From Vibrio gigantis (GTDB lineage Bacteria; Pseudomonadota; Gammaproteobacteria; Enterobacterales; Vibrionaceae): DNA of 64,000 nt. The DNA is taken from positions 558,001 to 622,000 of the forward strand of contig NZ_AP025493.1 in NCBI RefSeq assembly GCF_024347515.1, given 5' to 3'. Made by a program: the position numbers and the translations under genes. The number at the start of each line of letters is the position of its first letter. Within the stretch, counting starts at the first letter, position 1. Shown here piece by piece: positions 8,523 through 16,668 of the stretch. The notes under the pieces were generated by a model. The model did no database searches. It was not told the origin of the DNA and saw only the letters and a program-made list of their open reading frames with translations.

Positions 8523-8545
8523 AAGTATGGATTGGTTGAAGAATC

Positions 8546-8572
8546 AAGGCAGTGCGCTATTTACACTGCCTT
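8546..8572 (+). other. Second intra-operon hairpin
   Basis: AAGGCAGTG (8546-8554) pairs perfectly with CACTGCCTT (8564-8572) around a nine-base loop. No T run follows. It sits between the binding protein and the last permease and could protect the upstream message from 3' decay. Confidence 0.5.
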
Positions 8573-8644
8573 CTCATCGACAACTTAAATCGCTTTAGAT
8601 CCAAGCAACAATTCAATAATAATTAATGTTTAAACAGGAATGAC

Positions 8645-9571
8645 GTGAGTAGTACTAGCGCATTATCAACGCCCAAGCCCAACCTTCACACGAAGCCTTG
8701 GTATCAACGCCTTAATCTCTTAGATGGTGTGTTGTTTGCCATCATTTGTGCGTTCGCAGGTTGGCTTTATTATCGTTCTTCTGTCGGTATTAACTATCAG
8801 TGGCGATGGGAAGACGCGTTCACGTTAATCTTTATTCCACCTTCTCAAGGCAGTATTCCTTATTTCTTTCAAGGCTTGGTCGCAACATTGCGTTTGAGCT
8901 TATGGAGCATGGTATTAGCGCTCTCTTTCGGCACACTGTTAGGGGTAGCAAGACACTCTAAGATCGCTTTCTTCAAAACACCGGCACTGATTTTCATCCA
9001 ATTGGTTCGAAACATTCCTCCACTGGTGTTCGTGTTTATCTTTTATTTCTTTGTTTCTAACCAGCTGATCCCTCTGCTTGGCCTAGAAAGTATTTTACGT
9101 GAACATAATGGTGAGATTAACCAACTTCAAGCCTTCTTATTTGGCCCTGCTAACCTTTGGGAAAACTTAGCCTCTGGCGTGATCTGTATTGGCCTGCTCT
9201 CTTCGGCTTATATCGCTGAGGTGATTCGAGCTGGCTTAGAAAGCATTCCCAAAGGCCAATGGGAAGCAGCCGACTCTCTCGGCTTGTCGGCATTTTCTAA
9301 ATATCGATATGTGGTAGGCCCACAAGTATTAACCGCGATTACTCCACCCTTAGCGGGCCAAGCAATTTCGCTAGTCAAAGACACCTCGATTGTGTCGCTG
9401 ATTTCGATTCAAGAAATGACGTTTGTTGGTACTGAAATGGCGAACTCTTCCGGTTTGATCTTCGAGATCTGGTTGATTGTAGGCTTCGTATATTTTGCTT
9501 TGTGCTTTGCACTTTCGCGTCTGTTCAAAGTGATTGAGCAGCGTTCTAGTGCCTACCTTAATCATCAATAA
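8645..9571 (+). CDS. Polar amino-acid ABC transporter, permease subunit 2
   Basis: This 308-residue inner-membrane permease starts at a GTG (8645) preceded by CAGGAATGAC. It has an N-terminal helix (LLDGVLFAIICAFAGWLYYRSS), a periplasmic segment with INYQWRWEDAF, and the transport core with the EAA loop AGLESIPKGQWEAADSLGLSAFSKYRYVVGPQ. It is about 40 residues longer than permease 1, mainly in an insertion after the second core helix (LIPLLGLESILREHNGEINQLQ). It is the last gene of the importer operon, 145 bases after the binding protein, and is followed by a terminator at 9640-9670. Confidence 0.9.
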   Translation: MSSTSALSTPKPNLHTKPWYQRLNLLDGVLFAIICAFAGWLYYRSSVGINYQWRWEDAFTLIFIPPSQGSIPYFFQGLVATLRLSLWSMVLALSFGTLLGVARHSKIAFFKTPALIFIQLVRNIPPLVFVFIFYFFVSNQLIPLLGLESILREHNGEINQLQAFLFGPANLWENLASGVICIGLLSSAYIAEVIRAGLESIPKGQWEAADSLGLSAFSKYRYVVGPQVLTAITPPLAGQAISLVKDTSIVSLISIQEMTFVGTEMANSSGLIFEIWLIVGFVYFALCFALSRLFKVIEQRSSAYLNHQ

Positions 9572-9639
9572 TAGAACGAGTAACACCACCAACTGAATAC
9601 ATTGATTCACCAGACTATTCATCACCCTTATCAATTTCA

Positions 9640-9670
9640 CCTGATTGGTTTAAGCCATTGACCAATCAGG
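9640..9670 (+). terminator. Terminator of the amino-acid importer operon
   Basis: CCTGATTGGT at 9640-9649 pairs perfectly with ACCAATCAGG at 9661-9670 around an eleven-base loop. The following sequence is only moderately T-rich. Confidence 0.65.
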
Positions 9671-9775
9671 ATTAATCCCCTCCAATTTCTTCTTCGAAAC
9701 ACAGCAAAATACTTGTCTAATCACTATACTTAAAGTATCGAACTACGTTGATTCATCTCAAGGACATCACTCAAC

Positions 9776-10720
9776 ATGGATAATCATAAAGAGAGAGCTT
9801 TTTACGCCGTTGTCGGCGCATTGGTTGGAGACGCCGCTTCCATGGGGCTGCATTGGTTGTATGACCAAGAGAGGATCTTACACGTGGCGGGCTTTGAACC
9901 AGAATTTCGCTCACCGAACCAGTTCGATTATCAAGACAAAGGCTACTTCGCACACCAAGGAAAAACCGCTGGCGACCAATCGCAATACGGTGCTCAGTTA
10001 TTGGCGATGGTCGATAGCCTAGTCGACAATCAACAATACGATGAAGTAAGTTATATCAAACATTTCCGATTCTGGTTTGATTTTGGTGGTAGTTGGCAAG
10101 GCTACATAGATAAAGCGACGCGCATGAGCTTGTTGAACATCCATCAATTAGAATTAGCAAATGCCCCTATTACAACGTGTGGCGCAGACGATACACAGCT
10201 CCCCGCAGTATCAAAGATCATTCCATTAGTGGCGTGTACTTACACTTCTCACACCTTACCAGCAATGGTCGAAAGCGCGGTTCGAGTCACTAATAACAAC
10301 GACAAAGCCGTGGAGTGGGCGCAGGCAATCACTCTGCTGATTCAAGCCGCGATACAGGGCAACTCTCCTCTACAATCCGTAGAGATGGTAAGACAAACCT
10401 GCAGCAGGTTTATACACGATCAAATAGATGAAGCTTTAGCTGAGCCCGAGCTTTCAATAGCCGAAGCCGCAAAAAAATTTGGATTGCATTGTGAACTGAG
10501 TGCCGCGTTCCCATTGCTGATTCGCATCATTGCTGGCGCTCAAAGCTTTAAACAAGGCATTCGAGATAACATCTTATGTGGCGGTGATAGCTGTGGCCGT
10601 GCGATTGTGATTGGCGCTGTATTAGCGGCCTGTTTCTACGAAGAAGAGGGTGGAATTCCAACGGAATGGCTGAACCAAGTCGATCTCAATGGCGGTGTCT
10701 TGTCTTTGCCTATTGAGTGA
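9776..10720 (+). CDS. ADP-ribosylglycohydrolase-family (DraG/J1-crystallin-like) protein
   Basis: This 314-residue all-alpha protein has the family's opening signature in variant form (ALVGDAASMGLHWLYD; the J1-crystallin branch has a similar HW.YD). The second metal-site signature is GGDSCGRAIVIGAVLAA in place of the usual GGDTD. Members use two magnesium ions to remove ADP-ribose from arginine or from small molecules in the cytoplasm. The change from GGDTDT to GGDSCG removes one typical aspartate ligand, so the activity may differ. No ADP-ribosyltransferase partner lies nearby. The ribosome site AAGGAC sits 12 bases before the ATG. It is a stand-alone gene between two terminators. Confidence 0.85.
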   Translation: MDNHKERAFYAVVGALVGDAASMGLHWLYDQERILHVAGFEPEFRSPNQFDYQDKGYFAHQGKTAGDQSQYGAQLLAMVDSLVDNQQYDEVSYIKHFRFWFDFGGSWQGYIDKATRMSLLNIHQLELANAPITTCGADDTQLPAVSKIIPLVACTYTSHTLPAMVESAVRVTNNNDKAVEWAQAITLLIQAAIQGNSPLQSVEMVRQTCSRFIHDQIDEALAEPELSIAEAAKKFGLHCELSAAFPLLIRIIAGAQSFKQGIRDNILCGGDSCGRAIVIGAVLAACFYEEEGGIPTEWLNQVDLNGGVLSLPIE

Positions 10721-10743
10721 TTTCCACAATAACGAATAAAACT

Positions 10744-10780
10744 AAAGCGCCTCTCGATTCCTTGCTCGAGAGGCGCTTTT
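10744..10780. terminator. Strong bidirectional-type terminator
   Basis: A 14-base-pair perfect stem (10744-10757 with 10766-10779) has A residues before it and T residues after it. It can terminate the ADP-ribosylglycohydrolase gene from the left and possibly the TonB receptor from the right. Confidence 0.9.
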
Positions 10781-10941
10781 CTTTCCACTAATAGCTTAAA
10801 GTAATCACTAAAACGAATAACTTAAATGAATGCTTTAAACGACCGACTTAAAAGATAGCTTTAGTTATGGGCGCTAAACTTTGCGGATCCCTACGACCGC
10901 CAGTTTATCGCTCTAACCACACCTAAGAACTAGAGCCTTCT

Positions 10942-12948
10942 CTAGAACTGATAAGCAGCGGAAAGCTTGTAGTTACGACCTGGTTCATAATCATCCAAGG
11001 TAAAGCCTCTTGCGGTACCTGAACGAGACGCGTGTGAGGTGTATTGCTCATCAAGCACGTTATCGATACCAAAGGTGACAGACAATCCATCGACATTTGA
11101 TGGTACCCACTGAGCATAAAGGTTATGGACGTCATAGCCTTCTTTGATCGGCTGACCATCGAATACATTGTCTTCATCTTTAACAAACATTGAGTTCCAT
11201 CCAAAGATAGTCTCAAGAGCTTCAGACTGATAGTCGAGCGTTAGCGTGATGCTGTCACCCATATCAATGCTGCGACCATTACCACCCGCGACAGCACCGC
11301 CTGTGTCTTTGTTTTTCGTATCTGAGCGCGCGTATGAGAGTTTGCTGTTAAACATCTCGTAGCCATAAGACAAGCTAGCTTCGAAACCTTTTATCTCAAC
11401 GTCACCTAAGTTGTAAATCAAGTAACTCTGGTTTGCGGGCTGGTACTCTTCGGCAATGTAATCATCAATATTGGTTTGGAACACGGTTAGGTTTGCGCCG
11501 ATAAAGTGGTTATCTAAACGTTTGTCGAAGCGCACACCACCTTGCGTGTTCTGTCCTGTTTCAGCCTTGATGTCGTCAGCTAAGAACGCAGCATCTTGAT
11601 AAGCAATAAAGGTTTCCATCAACTCTGGGCCTTTGAATAGCGAGCGCGTGCTGGCAAACAGCGTCCAATCTTGAGTCATATCCCATTGTGTTGCCAACGA
11701 CCATGTTACGTCGTCAAAGTCGTCGTTTCCTGTTTCGGCTTTGCGTTGATAATCATCGAAGCGGACACCCGCAGTAATAGAAAATACTTGGGTAAAGTAG
11801 AACTGGTCTTCAACAAAAAGTGCGGTAGAAATTGCTGACTCGTCCATAAATTTACTGCTGCCGTAATAGCTACTTGATGACTTGTCCATGTAATCAAAAC
11901 CGTAGGTCGCGATATTATCAAACGACATTAGGCGGTAGTCCGATTGGAACTTAGCATTCAAGCCAAAATTTTGGTTCTTCGCGGTGTTATTAGATAAACG
12001 ATTCGATGGCCAACGTGGTGCCATAACGCTTTCATCACGCTTAATCTCAGTCTCCGTGTTGTACAAGGTCACATTACCTTGATGACTTTCGCCACGTAGC
12101 TCATAACTTACCGTAATAGTGTCACGGTCATAATCAGTTGGAATAAGGATGTCGCTAGATAAGCCTTCGTTAGCACCACCTGACATATCAGGGCGCGGAC
12201 TGTAATCACCGCTATCACGATACAGATCATAAGAAAGTTCAAAGCGGTGTAAGTCACTTGGCTCAAAGCCAATCTTACCGAGAATGTTGTAAACATCCCC
12301 TTCAGACCCAAAGGTCTCATTGCCGTCACCGTCTTCGAAATTATCACGGCTCATGTAATGGCTGTACAGCATGGCATCGACGTTATCTGACAGCAAACCA
12401 TACACCGTTAATGAACCTTGCTGGCTTGCGTTGGTCGCGTAGCCGCCATAAACACGAGCGCCAAAACTCTCGTCGTAACGAAGCAAGTCTTTGGCATCTT
12501 TGGTTTCAAACAGTACTGAGCCACCTAACCCATTTTGCGTGACCGAGTTGTTACCCACTTGGATATCGGCCGATTTCAAAATGTCTGGGTTAAGAGTAAG
12601 GTTGCCAATATGGTGGAACATGTTTGCGTGCTGCGAAGCGCCATCAAGTCGAATATCTAGATCCGTTTCGCTTAAGCCACGAATCGTGATCCGTTGGTTC
12701 ACCGAGTGCGTGCCCCCAACATCAACACCTGGGATTTCACGCAGTAGATCCGACATATGGTCAGCTTGCTTAAGTGACATATCGTCGGCAATGATCGATT
12801 CGGTGTTGCTTGATACTTTCGTTCCCCACACCACCACTTCATCAAAGTGCGATGTGTTCTCTTCTGCTATCACAGGGCTACTATACGCACTGGCTATGGC
12901 AATACAGAGGGCTGAAAGCTTGATTGTTGAGCTGACTGGGCTTTCCAT
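10942..12948 (-). CDS. TonB-dependent outer-membrane receptor, iron-regulated
   Basis: This 668-residue receptor has a signal peptide (cut near SPVIAEE), a TonB box-like segment EVVVWGTK, a plug domain (about 40-150: DLLREIPGVDVGG..NQRITIRGLSE..IRLDGASQ) and a 22-strand barrel ending in the canonical aromatic C-terminus (NYKLSAAYQF). A conserved late motif is LSVTFGIDNVLDEQYTSHAS. It would import an iron complex or heme using TonB energy. Its ligand is not certain from sequence. The divergent AraC/PchR-type regulator and the Fur box at 12965-12983 point to a siderophore, perhaps exogenous. No periplasmic or ABC partner is adjacent, so it must share these with another locus such as the Fhu genes at 51-59 kb. 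Confidence 0.88.
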   Translation of the reverse strand: MESPVSSTIKLSALCIAIASAYSSPVIAEENTSHFDEVVVWGTKVSSNTESIIADDMSLKQADHMSDLLREIPGVDVGGTHSVNQRITIRGLSETDLDIRLDGASQHANMFHHIGNLTLNPDILKSADIQVGNNSVTQNGLGGSVLFETKDAKDLLRYDESFGARVYGGYATNASQQGSLTVYGLLSDNVDAMLYSHYMSRDNFEDGDGNETFGSEGDVYNILGKIGFEPSDLHRFELSYDLYRDSGDYSPRPDMSGGANEGLSSDILIPTDYDRDTITVSYELRGESHQGNVTLYNTETEIKRDESVMAPRWPSNRLSNNTAKNQNFGLNAKFQSDYRLMSFDNIATYGFDYMDKSSSSYYGSSKFMDESAISTALFVEDQFYFTQVFSITAGVRFDDYQRKAETGNDDFDDVTWSLATQWDMTQDWTLFASTRSLFKGPELMETFIAYQDAAFLADDIKAETGQNTQGGVRFDKRLDNHFIGANLTVFQTNIDDYIAEEYQPANQSYLIYNLGDVEIKGFEASLSYGYEMFNSKLSYARSDTKNKDTGGAVAGGNGRSIDMGDSITLTLDYQSEALETIFGWNSMFVKDEDNVFDGQPIKEGYDVHNLYAQWVPSNVDGLSVTFGIDNVLDEQYTSHASRSGTARGFTLDDYEPGRNYKLSAAYQF

Positions 12949-12964
12949 AAATTCAATCCTAGAT

Positions 12965-12983
12965 GTAAATGATAATAATTCGC
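12965..12983. promoter_or_regulatory. Fur box between TonB receptor and AraC regulator
   Basis: The 19 bases GTAAATGATAATAATTCGC match the classic Fur consensus at 14 of 19 positions by hand count. The site is 17 bases from the receptor start and lies within the divergent promoter region, so ferric-Fur would repress one or both genes when iron is plentiful. Confidence 0.75.
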
Positions 12984-13064
12984 AAATATGATAGAGTTGT
13001 AATTTATAAATGCACAGATGATTTGCTTATGCGAAAACGCATAGGTGTTATGAGGAAAGGTCAA

Positions 13065-14192
13065 ATGGGTGAAGTAACGTCAGAGCAAGCTAGACTTGCC
13101 GAAACGGCTGTGGCGAAAGCGAATTTGATAGTCAAAAAGTCTACATTAACCAAGAAAGTCGCTCTCACCAAAAAGCTAGAACAGACTGAAAAGCAGATCA
13201 TCGTAACGCAAGGCCAAACCAAGCAAACGTCACTTGCTGAGGGAAAATTCCTTTCTTACCAATACAACGACCAGATATTCGTGCATGGCGGTCGTTGTAT
13301 TGAATTGGTCGACAGCAACATCGTATCGACCGCTCACTCCGCCATCCTGATTACGATTCTTCTTGAAGGAAAACTCACCTTTGGCTACGACGATCTCGAG
13401 TTCGATCTCGATGCCAGTACGGGGCCACAAGGTGTGGTGGTCAATCTTGCGAAACCGGCTAACTTTAGACGCTCTTTAATCCAAGGCAACAAGATGAATA
13501 AGGTAAACATCTTGGTTAAGCCACAATGGGTAGAGCCTCGTTTAAGCGATCACTGTTCTAGCAAATCATTCCTAGATTCACACAAGGCGTTTTACGAATT
13601 AGAACTAAATCCTGACATCATTCGACTGACGAACACATTAACCAGTCAAGCGACACCGACTAATTTTCAAGACAAGTTAGTAGTAGAAACACTCACCCAA
13701 CAATTGCTCGCGCTAACCCTGTCGCAGATGCCCATTCAATGTTGTCAGCAGTGTACTTCCGACGATGACCTCATAAGTGCAACTAGCGCAGACCTAGGCT
13801 TCACTTCACACAATACAGATTCGAGTGAAAACATTGCTAAGCCCAGTACATCAAAGACATTCGATGCCAAAATTGAGGACATCATCAGCTATATTGAAAT
13901 CAACCTAGATCAACAGCTCAGCCTTGAAAGCATCGCGAGTCAATTCTCGATGAGTATCTCCAATTTACAACGTCGATTTAAGCAGTCTTATAATCTAACC
14001 ATCAACGGCTATATTCGCCAGCGACGCCTAGATATCGCGCGACAGCACTTAGAGCGCGGCTTGGTTTCAATAACCGAAGCGGCCTATGAGGCGGGTTACC
14101 AGCACCCTTCTAATTTCACCAGTGCCTTTAAGAAAGCCTTTGGTGTTCCACCCCATGCGCTTGCCAAAAACTCAGTATCAAGAACGAGTTAA
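13065..14192 (+). CDS. AraC-family regulator (PchR/DesR-like) of the divergent TonB receptor
   Basis: The start at 13065 (MGEVTSEQARL) is chosen because AGGAAAGGTCAA directly precedes it; upstream in-frame ATGs lack such a site and would overlap the Fur box. The 375-residue protein has a variable N-terminal region rich in Lys and Thr (about 1-55) and a ligand-sensing beta domain (about 60-180). At about 275-370 lies a two-helix-turn-helix AraC domain (LSLESIASQFSMSISNLQRRFK and ITEAAYEAGYQHPSNFTSAFK). The divergent receptor gene is the expected target: regulators of this type switch on a siderophore receptor when the ferric siderophore reaches the cytoplasm. That ligand is inferred. Confidence 0.88.
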   Translation: MGEVTSEQARLAETAVAKANLIVKKSTLTKKVALTKKLEQTEKQIIVTQGQTKQTSLAEGKFLSYQYNDQIFVHGGRCIELVDSNIVSTAHSAILITILLEGKLTFGYDDLEFDLDASTGPQGVVVNLAKPANFRRSLIQGNKMNKVNILVKPQWVEPRLSDHCSSKSFLDSHKAFYELELNPDIIRLTNTLTSQATPTNFQDKLVVETLTQQLLALTLSQMPIQCCQQCTSDDDLISATSADLGFTSHNTDSSENIAKPSTSKTFDAKIEDIISYIEINLDQQLSLESIASQFSMSISNLQRRFKQSYNLTINGYIRQRRLDIARQHLERGLVSITEAAYEAGYQHPSNFTSAFKKAFGVPPHALAKNSVSRTS

Positions 14193-14223
14193 ATTCTGAC
14201 GCAACATAGCTTTTGGTTATTAA

Positions 14224-15117
14224 TTATTGGCTATTTAAAGCTGGAACACATTGTGATAACTCATTCTTCAGCCAAACCACAAACGGATTTTCTGGTTTAT
14301 CGAGGTTGTCATCTTGTGTAAGCAATATGTACTGATGACCGGAAGGAACAAAGCCAAAGGGGGCGATTAAGTTACCTCTATTCAAATCATCAACCACCAA
14401 AGGATAAGAACCAAGAGCTGCACCTAGCCCATCAACGGCAGCTTGAAAACAAAAATAGAAGTGCGCAAAAGTCTGGTTTGAAATAGCTTGCGACACTATT
14501 CTGCTATCCAATTCGCTATCTTTGGTGATGGATGCCCAGTGGCTCCAAGCGTTTGGTCGCGTGCTGCTATGCAGCAATTTCACATCGGCTAGCTTGTCTT
14601 TGACTTGTTGCCAGTAATCAGGCGAGAACACTGGGCCAACCCATTCTTCGACTAGCGGTATCTTTTTGTAGTGCTCAGCTAAGTTAAAGTCGTCTCGGCG
14701 AATTGCCATATCTAACCCAGTCGCGCCTAATGTCACAGGTCCACCCGCAGTAGACAAGCGAACATCAATTCCGGATTCGTTATAGAAATCACCAAGTCGA
14801 GGCATTAACCAACGCATAGTCAATGTGGGTTCACACGAGACTTCCAACGCTTGATGATTCAGCTGATTAAGCTGATGGACTCCAGTCTCCAATGCTTGAA
14901 ACGCTTGCTTTGTGTAACCTTTGAGTAACTCACCCTCTTTAGTGAGACACACATTCCTACCCTGCTTATAAAACAGAATTTGAGACAGATGATTTTCCAG
15001 AACCTTGATCTGTTTGCTCACTGCACCATGAGTGATATTGAGTTTGTCCGCCGCCTCACTGTAACTGCTCGAATGCGCTGATACGTGGAAAATATGAAAT
15101 GCTTTCAAATGTCTCAT
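14224..15117 (-). CDS. LysR-family regulator (GcvA-like)
   Basis: This 297-residue LysR protein has its winged helix-turn-helix at about 1-60 (FHVSAHSSSYSEAADKLNITHGAVSKQIKVLE). The effector domain follows from about 90 in the GcvA style (TMRWLMPRLGDFYNESGIDVRLST). It is divergent from a LysE-type exporter gene 102 bases away. The usual LysR arrangement is that such a protein controls the divergent transporter in response to the exported amino acid or analogue, which is the inferred role here. Confidence 0.88.
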   Translation of the reverse strand: MRHLKAFHIFHVSAHSSSYSEAADKLNITHGAVSKQIKVLENHLSQILFYKQGRNVCLTKEGELLKGYTKQAFQALETGVHQLNQLNHQALEVSCEPTLTMRWLMPRLGDFYNESGIDVRLSTAGGPVTLGATGLDMAIRRDDFNLAEHYKKIPLVEEWVGPVFSPDYWQQVKDKLADVKLLHSSTRPNAWSHWASITKDSELDSRIVSQAISNQTFAHFYFCFQAAVDGLGAALGSYPLVVDDLNRGNLIAPFGFVPSGHQYILLTQDDNLDKPENPFVVWLKNELSQCVPALNSQ

Positions 15118-15219
15118 GTGTGATTTTTTCTCACAGATAGATGGAATTCATTTCGATTATAGGCAGCAATAAAAAACCATACAATGCCAGCTCATCAAAT
15201 ATAAAGAGTTGGAGTCATT

Positions 15220-15831
15220 ATGGAGTGGTTAAGCCTAGCAGTATTGGGGCTATTAATTGTTATAAGCCCTGGAGCTGATTTCGTTTTAGTTTTAAAAAAC
15301 AGTGTCAATCAAGGAAGACAAGCAGGGATTTGGACTGCAATAGGTGTGAGTTTAGCCATTTGTGTTCACATCAGTTATTCAATGCTTGGGATCAGCTACT
15401 TAATCTCACAGAATGAGCAGCTGTTTGACATGATCAGATATGCAGGTTCAGCCTACCTTATTTATCTCGGACTAAAAGGTATCTTGAGTGCGGACAACAA
15501 GCTTGCACCTTTGGAAGGAACGAGGCAAAGTACTAGTGTTTGGCGCTATTTAGCACAAGGCTTTTTGTGTAACGTGCTAAACCCAAAAACCATGTTGTTC
15601 TTCTTAAGCATTTTCAGCCAAGTCATCTCACCCGATACTGAGAACCAGCATGTCGCTCTCGGTTATGGGTTGTACATGATAGTTCTTCATGGATTGTGGT
15701 TTGGAATTGTCGCAATGTTGTTTACTTCGGATACGTTGCAAAAACACTTGTTGAAAGCCAAGAAAAGGCTCAATCAAGCGTGTGGAGTTGGGTTGATTAC
15801 ATTTGGGACATTGTTGGCGGTTAAGTCTTAA
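15220..15831 (+). CDS. LysE/RhtB-family amino-acid exporter
   Basis: This 203-residue inner-membrane protein has about six membrane helices. It opens with the RhtB signature GLLIVISPGADFVLVLKNSVNQGRQAGI and has the central motif YLIYLGLKGI. Near residue 110 lies the conserved FLCNVLNPKTMLFFLS motif. The family exports amino acids or homoserine-lactone-like compounds with the proton motive force. The ribosome site (GAGTTGGAGTCATT) is good. It is divergent from a LysR regulator and is followed by a terminator at 15850-15880. The substrate is unknown. Confidence 0.9.
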   Translation: MEWLSLAVLGLLIVISPGADFVLVLKNSVNQGRQAGIWTAIGVSLAICVHISYSMLGISYLISQNEQLFDMIRYAGSAYLIYLGLKGILSADNKLAPLEGTRQSTSVWRYLAQGFLCNVLNPKTMLFFLSIFSQVISPDTENQHVALGYGLYMIVLHGLWFGIVAMLFTSDTLQKHLLKAKKRLNQACGVGLITFGTLLAVKS

Positions 15832-15849
15832 ATAGAAGCTAAAACTAAA

Positions 15850-15880
15850 CAACTCAATGACACATTATGCCATTGAGTTG
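15850..15880. terminator. Terminator after the LysE-type exporter
   Basis: CAACTCAATG (15850-15859) pairs with CATTGAGTTG (15871-15880) around an eleven-base loop and is followed by ATTTACAATTTT. Confidence 0.7.
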
Positions 15881-15944
15881 ATTTACAATTTTCAGCTCAG
15901 TTAACCGGTTGTAAAGCAGTTAATAATTTGAAGGCAACTAACGA

Positions 15945-16505
15945 TTAGAGCTGCTGACTCTTAGGCGTTTCTATGTTCCATTCTTCATTGATGGTCTCTG
16001 ATCGCGTAAGCAGACCCTCAAGATAAATTGAAACTTCTTCACTTGATTCAACTGTAAAATAAAAGTCCTTCTCAGTTTCCTGAGCAGCAAAAATTAGGTC
16101 ATCAGTTAAAGTCAATGTGTTGGGTTTAACTGTATACTCACTCGACATTTCGATAGAGTGGTAACGCTTGTATCCGTCGACAGCGATCCCTCTTGGAACA
16201 TTGCAGCGCGCTTCTTTAACAACGTAACTACCTGGCTTGATATTATCAAATAATACATACTCTAGATCTTCGTAGACTGTCATCCTCAACGTCTCCGGTT
16301 CTTGAGCCAGTTCCGCGCCAATCTTTTCGTACATTAAAATCGAAAAAGTATCACACGGATAAGCGCTACCAACCTTAATGATCTTTGTAGTAATACCTAT
16401 AGCTCCATCTCCATGAGGAGCAGATAGAGTATTTGACGCATTATGAGGTAACGTCATACAACCCGTTAAGCTTGCCACCAAAGCCATTGGCAGAAAATAT
16501 TTCAT
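15945..16505 (-). CDS. Putative lipoprotein of unknown function
   Basis: This 186-residue protein has a clear lipoprotein signal (MKYFLPMALVASLTGC; the lipobox LTGC puts the lipidated cysteine at 16). The mature part looks like a small beta-rich domain (IGITTKIIKVGSAYPCDTFSILMYEKIG and LEYVLFDNIKPGSYVVKEARCNVPRG). Two cysteines (in YPCD and ARCNV) could pair. PGSYVVKEARC resembles the edge of a carboxypeptidase-regulatory or DUF-type beta sandwich, but I cannot name the family. It is alone on the minus strand, with an AT-rich upstream region of about 160 bases separating it from the DUF1501 gene. Confidence 0.7.
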   Translation of the reverse strand: MKYFLPMALVASLTGCMTLPHNASNTLSAPHGDGAIGITTKIIKVGSAYPCDTFSILMYEKIGAELAQEPETLRMTVYEDLEYVLFDNIKPGSYVVKEARCNVPRGIAVDGYKRYHSIEMSSEYTVKPNTLTLTDDLIFAAQETEKDFYFTVESSEEVSIYLEGLLTRSETINEEWNIETPKSQQL

Positions 16506-16668
16506 ATAAAGCCTTTATTCTTATCAATATAATTATCCGGCGACCCTATCATTAATAAATCAAACCGAAAACGTCGATTCATAAAATATTGATATAGTTG
16601 GCATTATTTTATAAGAATAGTGACAATTCTCTTATTAAAAGTCTCGTTGATTTAAGTTTCTAGCCACT

